DNA from: Pigmentiphaga sp. H8
Lineage (GTDB): Bacteria; Pseudomonadota; Gammaproteobacteria; Burkholderiales; Burkholderiaceae_B
DNA: 64,000 bases
NCBI RefSeq assembly: GCF_003854895.1
Contig: NZ_CP033966.1
Span: 4,464,001-4,528,000, forward strand
Direction of reading: 5' to 3'
A program made the position numbers and the translations under genes. The stretch's first letter is position 1; every line of letters starts with the position of its first letter. This document shows, one piece after another, positions 61,753-64,000 of the stretch. A model generated the notes under the pieces. The model saw only the letters and a program-made list of their open reading frames with translations. It searched no databases and had not been told where the DNA came from.

Positions 61753-62688
61753 CTACGAGATCACCTGGTAGTACAGGTTTTGCGGATGGTTGGCCTGCGC
61801 GAAGAAGAACCACCGCTCCGCCAGCAGTCCCAGGTACTGCACCGCCAGCGCCGCCGCCATCAGCATGCCGCTGGCCCGAAGCTGCCCCCACGCCAGCAGC
61901 AGCGCCGAACCGGGAAACAGCAGCAGCAGGAACGCCCAGCGCACGCCGCGGATCACGGCCGCGCTGCGGCCATGGAAGAACTCGCGCGTGTTGAAGGTGC
62001 CGCCCATCGCGCCCATGGATTTCTGCGCGATCGCAGGATGCCGGACGCCCAGCGCGCTCTGCAAGGTGGACACCGGCCGCAGCCGCGCATTGCGGCGCAG
62101 CATCAGCAACCGGACCGCCAGGCCGGCGGTCAGCGTCACATAAGCGGCCGACAGGTAGGCCGGCATCCAGCCGGGCGCCATCCACGCCGCCCAGGCCGAC
62201 GCCGCGGTGAAGCCCGACGCGCAGCCCAGTACGGCGAAGTTGGCCAGGGTGTAAGGGCTGGCCCATTCGCGGATGAAGCGCAGGCACGCGTAGATCATCG
62301 CCGTGCACACCCACAGCGCCAGCGCGCAGGCCACGCACAGCAGCCCCACCGCCGGGGCGTAGCCCTGTCCGGCATGGTGGGCCCAGGCATACCACGACGC
62401 GGCGCCGATGAAGGCCGGCACGGCGATCACCTCACGCGACAGCCACGACGTGCGCCACATGGCCGCGCTGCGCCAGAAGCGTTCCGGCCGCCCCAGGTGG
62501 AAGAACGACGCGAACAGCCCCAGGCCCGCCAGCGCCACGCACAGCAGCGCCCCGCCGCCGAAGAAACGCTGTGCCGCCAGCGGCTCGAGCGGCGCGCCGA
62601 ACACGTCCGCGCCGACCAGCGCCAGCATCAGGCCCTGCGCCATGCCGCACAGCGTGGTCAGGAAGATGACCGACCAGGCGGGCTTCAT
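61753..62688 (-). CDS. DmsC/SoeC-type membrane anchor subunit
   Basis: 311 residues from the ATG at 62688, which overlaps the stop of the ferredoxin gene (ATGA). Eight or so helices, with the typical start MKPAWSVIFLTTLCGMAQGL and GLGLFASFFHLGRPERFWRS, the hallmark of DMSO-reductase anchor subunits (HLGRP). It anchors the complex and exchanges electrons with quinone in the inner membrane. Last gene of the molybdoenzyme operon. Confidence 0.87.
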   Translation of the reverse strand: MKPAWSVIFLTTLCGMAQGLMLALVGADVFGAPLEPLAAQRFFGGGALLCVALAGLGLFASFFHLGRPERFWRSAAMWRTSWLSREVIAVPAFIGAASWYAWAHHAGQGYAPAVGLLCVACALALWVCTAMIYACLRFIREWASPYTLANFAVLGCASGFTAASAWAAWMAPGWMPAYLSAAYVTLTAGLAVRLLMLRRNARLRPVSTLQSALGVRHPAIAQKSMGAMGGTFNTREFFHGRSAAVIRGVRWAFLLLLFPGSALLLAWGQLRASGMLMAAALAVQYLGLLAERWFFFAQANHPQNLYYQVIS

Positions 62689-63305
62689 GGGCGGCTCCGG
62701 CGCGGCAGGTAGTGATTGGCCGGCCGGGTGCCCCACTCCGGCATCAAGGTGTAGCCGTCGCGCTCGCGTATCGCCCGCGATACCTCGGAATCCTCGTCGT
62801 GCACGTCGCCGAACAGCCGTGCATTGGTCGGACAGGCCATCACGCAGGCCGGCTTGCGCTCGCTCTCGGGCAGCGCTTCGTTATGGACGCGGTCCACGCA
62901 CAGCGTGCACTTGGTCATTACCTTGCGCCCTTCGTCGAGTTCGCGCGCGCCGTACGGACAGGCCCACGAACAGTACTTGCAGCCTATGCACTTGTCGTAG
63001 TCCACCAGCACGATGCCGTCCTCCTTGCGCTTGTACGACGCGCCGGTGGGGCAAACGGGCACGCAGGGCGGATCCTCGCAGTGCAGGCAGCTCTTGGGGA
63101 AATGCAGTGTTTCGGTCAGCGGGAATTCACCCACCTCGAAGGTCTGCACGCGATTGAAGAACGTGCCGCTCGGGCTTTCGCCGTAAGGATTCGCGTCCTC
63201 CAGCGGACCGGCCGAGCCGGAGGTGTTCCATTGCTTGCAGGAGGTCACGCAGGCGTGGCAGCCCACGCAGACGTCCAGATCGATGACTAGCGCGAGTTGG
63301 GTCAT
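62685..63305 (-). CDS. 4Fe-4S dicluster ferredoxin subunit (DmsB/SoeB type)
   Basis: 206 residues with four Cys clusters for four iron-sulfur centres: CVGCHACVTSC (C13, C16, C19, C23), CLHCEDPPCVPVCPTGA, CIGCKYCSWACPYGAR, and CTLCVDRVHN ... CVMACPTNA. It passes electrons between the molybdopterin subunit and the membrane anchor. The gene ends 4 bp before the catalytic-subunit gene's stop region (63306-63309 gap) and overlaps the anchor gene. Confidence 0.92.
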   Translation of the reverse strand: MTQLALVIDLDVCVGCHACVTSCKQWNTSGSAGPLEDANPYGESPSGTFFNRVQTFEVGEFPLTETLHFPKSCLHCEDPPCVPVCPTGASYKRKEDGIVLVDYDKCIGCKYCSWACPYGARELDEGRKVMTKCTLCVDRVHNEALPESERKPACVMACPTNARLFGDVHDEDSEVSRAIRERDGYTLMPEWGTRPANHYLPRRSRP

Positions 63306-63309
63306 GGGA

Positions 63310-64000
63310 TCACTTGTTGCCGGCGAAATAGGCCTGGACCTTGCGGATGATGCCGGTGCCCGGCATCTGCTTCATGGCGGGGAACCGTGGCCAGACCTCC
63401 TTGGGTTCGCCGGGGTCCGCCGGACTGATGCGCACGCGGACGTCGTACCATCCGGCCTGGCCAGTGACCGGATCGCTGTTGGAAACCGTTCCGGCCGGGC
63501 CCCCGCCCGGCAGGGGCAGCTCTTCCGAGATCAAATGGTTGAGCAGGAAGCCCTTGCTGGATTCGTCCGCCTGCGGCCCCAGGTTCCAGGCGCCGCGCGA
63601 CTTGCCGATGGCGTTCCAGGTCCAGACGGTGCCGGGCTCGACCGCCTCGCTGTAGCGGCACATGCATCGCAGCCGGCCCCACTGCGACTCGGCCCATATC
63701 CATCCGCCGTCCTCGATTCCGGCGGCGCGCGCCGTGGCCGGATTGACCATGAGGTAGTTGTGGCTGTGGATCTGGCGCAGCCAGGCATTCTGCGAATCCC
63801 ACGAGTGATACATGGCCATGGGCCGCTGCGTGATGGCGTTGAGCGGATATTTCTCGAGATCGGTCGCGGCGTATTCGAGCGGCGGCGACCAGAAAGGCAG
63901 CGGATCGAAGTGGCGTTCGATGCGCGCGCGCAGGTGCGGCGGCGGCTGCTTGCCCGCGCGCCGGCCCTGGGCGGCCAGCCGGAATTCCTGCATGACCGGC
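63310..64000 (-). CDS. Molybdopterin oxidoreductase catalytic subunit (5' end outside window)
   Basis: About 230 C-terminal residues of a DMSO-reductase-superfamily enzyme. The C-terminal molydopterin-dinucleotide-binding domain is visible: YPLNAITQRPMAMYHSWDSQ, HSHNYLMVNPATARAAGIED, GRLRCMCRYSEAVEPGTVWT. The frame runs off the right edge. With the ferredoxin and DmsC-type anchor it makes a three-subunit complex; sulfite dehydrogenase (SoeABC), or a sulfur-compound reductase, are candidates. The catalytic ligand region is not in the window, so the substrate cannot be judged. Confidence 0.88.
   Translation of the reverse strand, partial: PVMQEFRLAAQGRRAGKQPPPHLRARIERHFDPLPFWSPPLEYAATDLEKYPLNAITQRPMAMYHSWDSQNAWLRQIHSHNYLMVNPATARAAGIEDGGWIWAESQWGRLRCMCRYSEAVEPGTVWTWNAIGKSRGAWNLGPQADESSKGFLLNHLISEELPLPGGGPAGTVSNSDPVTGQAGWYDVRVRISPADPGEPKEVWPRFPAMKQMPGTGIIRKVQAYFAGNK

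Overview
The window is about 64 kb of GC-rich DNA from a betaproteobacterium, most probably of the Alcaligenaceae (Bordetella/Achromobacter type). The case rests on four separate Bug-type solute receptors of tripartite tricarboxylate transporters, the density of LysR and IclR regulators next to small catabolic operons, and the codon use. No rRNA gene lies in the window, so the genus is inference.

Left core (1-26 kb): the end of a penicillin-acylase-family gene; a five-gene operon (pirin, YcaC-type hydrolase, XapX protein, YtcJ-type amidohydrolase, MFS exporter fused to an ABM-like domain) divergent from a LysR gene; several small secreted or lipid-anchored proteins of unknown role; a two-gene operon encoding a dockerin-bearing lipoprotein and a cohesin-like secreted protein; a nitrobindin-like protein with a bestrophin-family channel; an acyl-CoA dehydrogenase/MaoC/Bug operon facing two overlapping IclR genes; and a VOC protein/thiol-dioxygenase-like cupin/multi-rhodanese/Bug operon that looks like organosulfur catabolism.

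Middle core (26-42 kb): a Bug receptor followed by a cupredoxin-like protein and a large membrane protein, then two small exported proteins on the other strand, a GspC-like inner-membrane protein and an LVIVD-repeat lipoprotein. After an orphan LysR gene comes a Bug/HyuA/HyuB/opine-dehydrogenase-like operon with an alpha/beta-hydrolase and a divergent LysR gene.

Genomic island (about 42.3-57.4 kb): base composition falls and the content changes to a truncated prlF-yhaV toxin-antitoxin remnant, two consecutive hipBA modules, two IS1182-family elements (one with an amber codon in its transposase), an HNH nuclease gene that looks frameshifted, an unknown 409-residue protein, and a low-GC set encoding a ParA-like ATPase, a RelA/SpoT-domain protein and a protein with an RNxxxH HEPN motif. 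The island ends with a P4-type tyrosine integrase beside a tRNA-Gly(CCC) gene, the usual integration target of such enzymes.

Right core (57.6-64 kb): a RarD-type transporter, a secreted tannase/feruloyl-esterase-family lipoprotein, an NCS1 permease, and a molybdopterin oxidoreductase/ferredoxin/DmsC-type anchor operon that runs off the window.

The best candidates for something undescribed are the ParA-RelA/SpoT-HEPN set, the cohesin/dockerin pair in a proteobacterium, and the cupredoxin/membrane-protein cluster. All functions are read from sequence motifs by eye; no database search was run.
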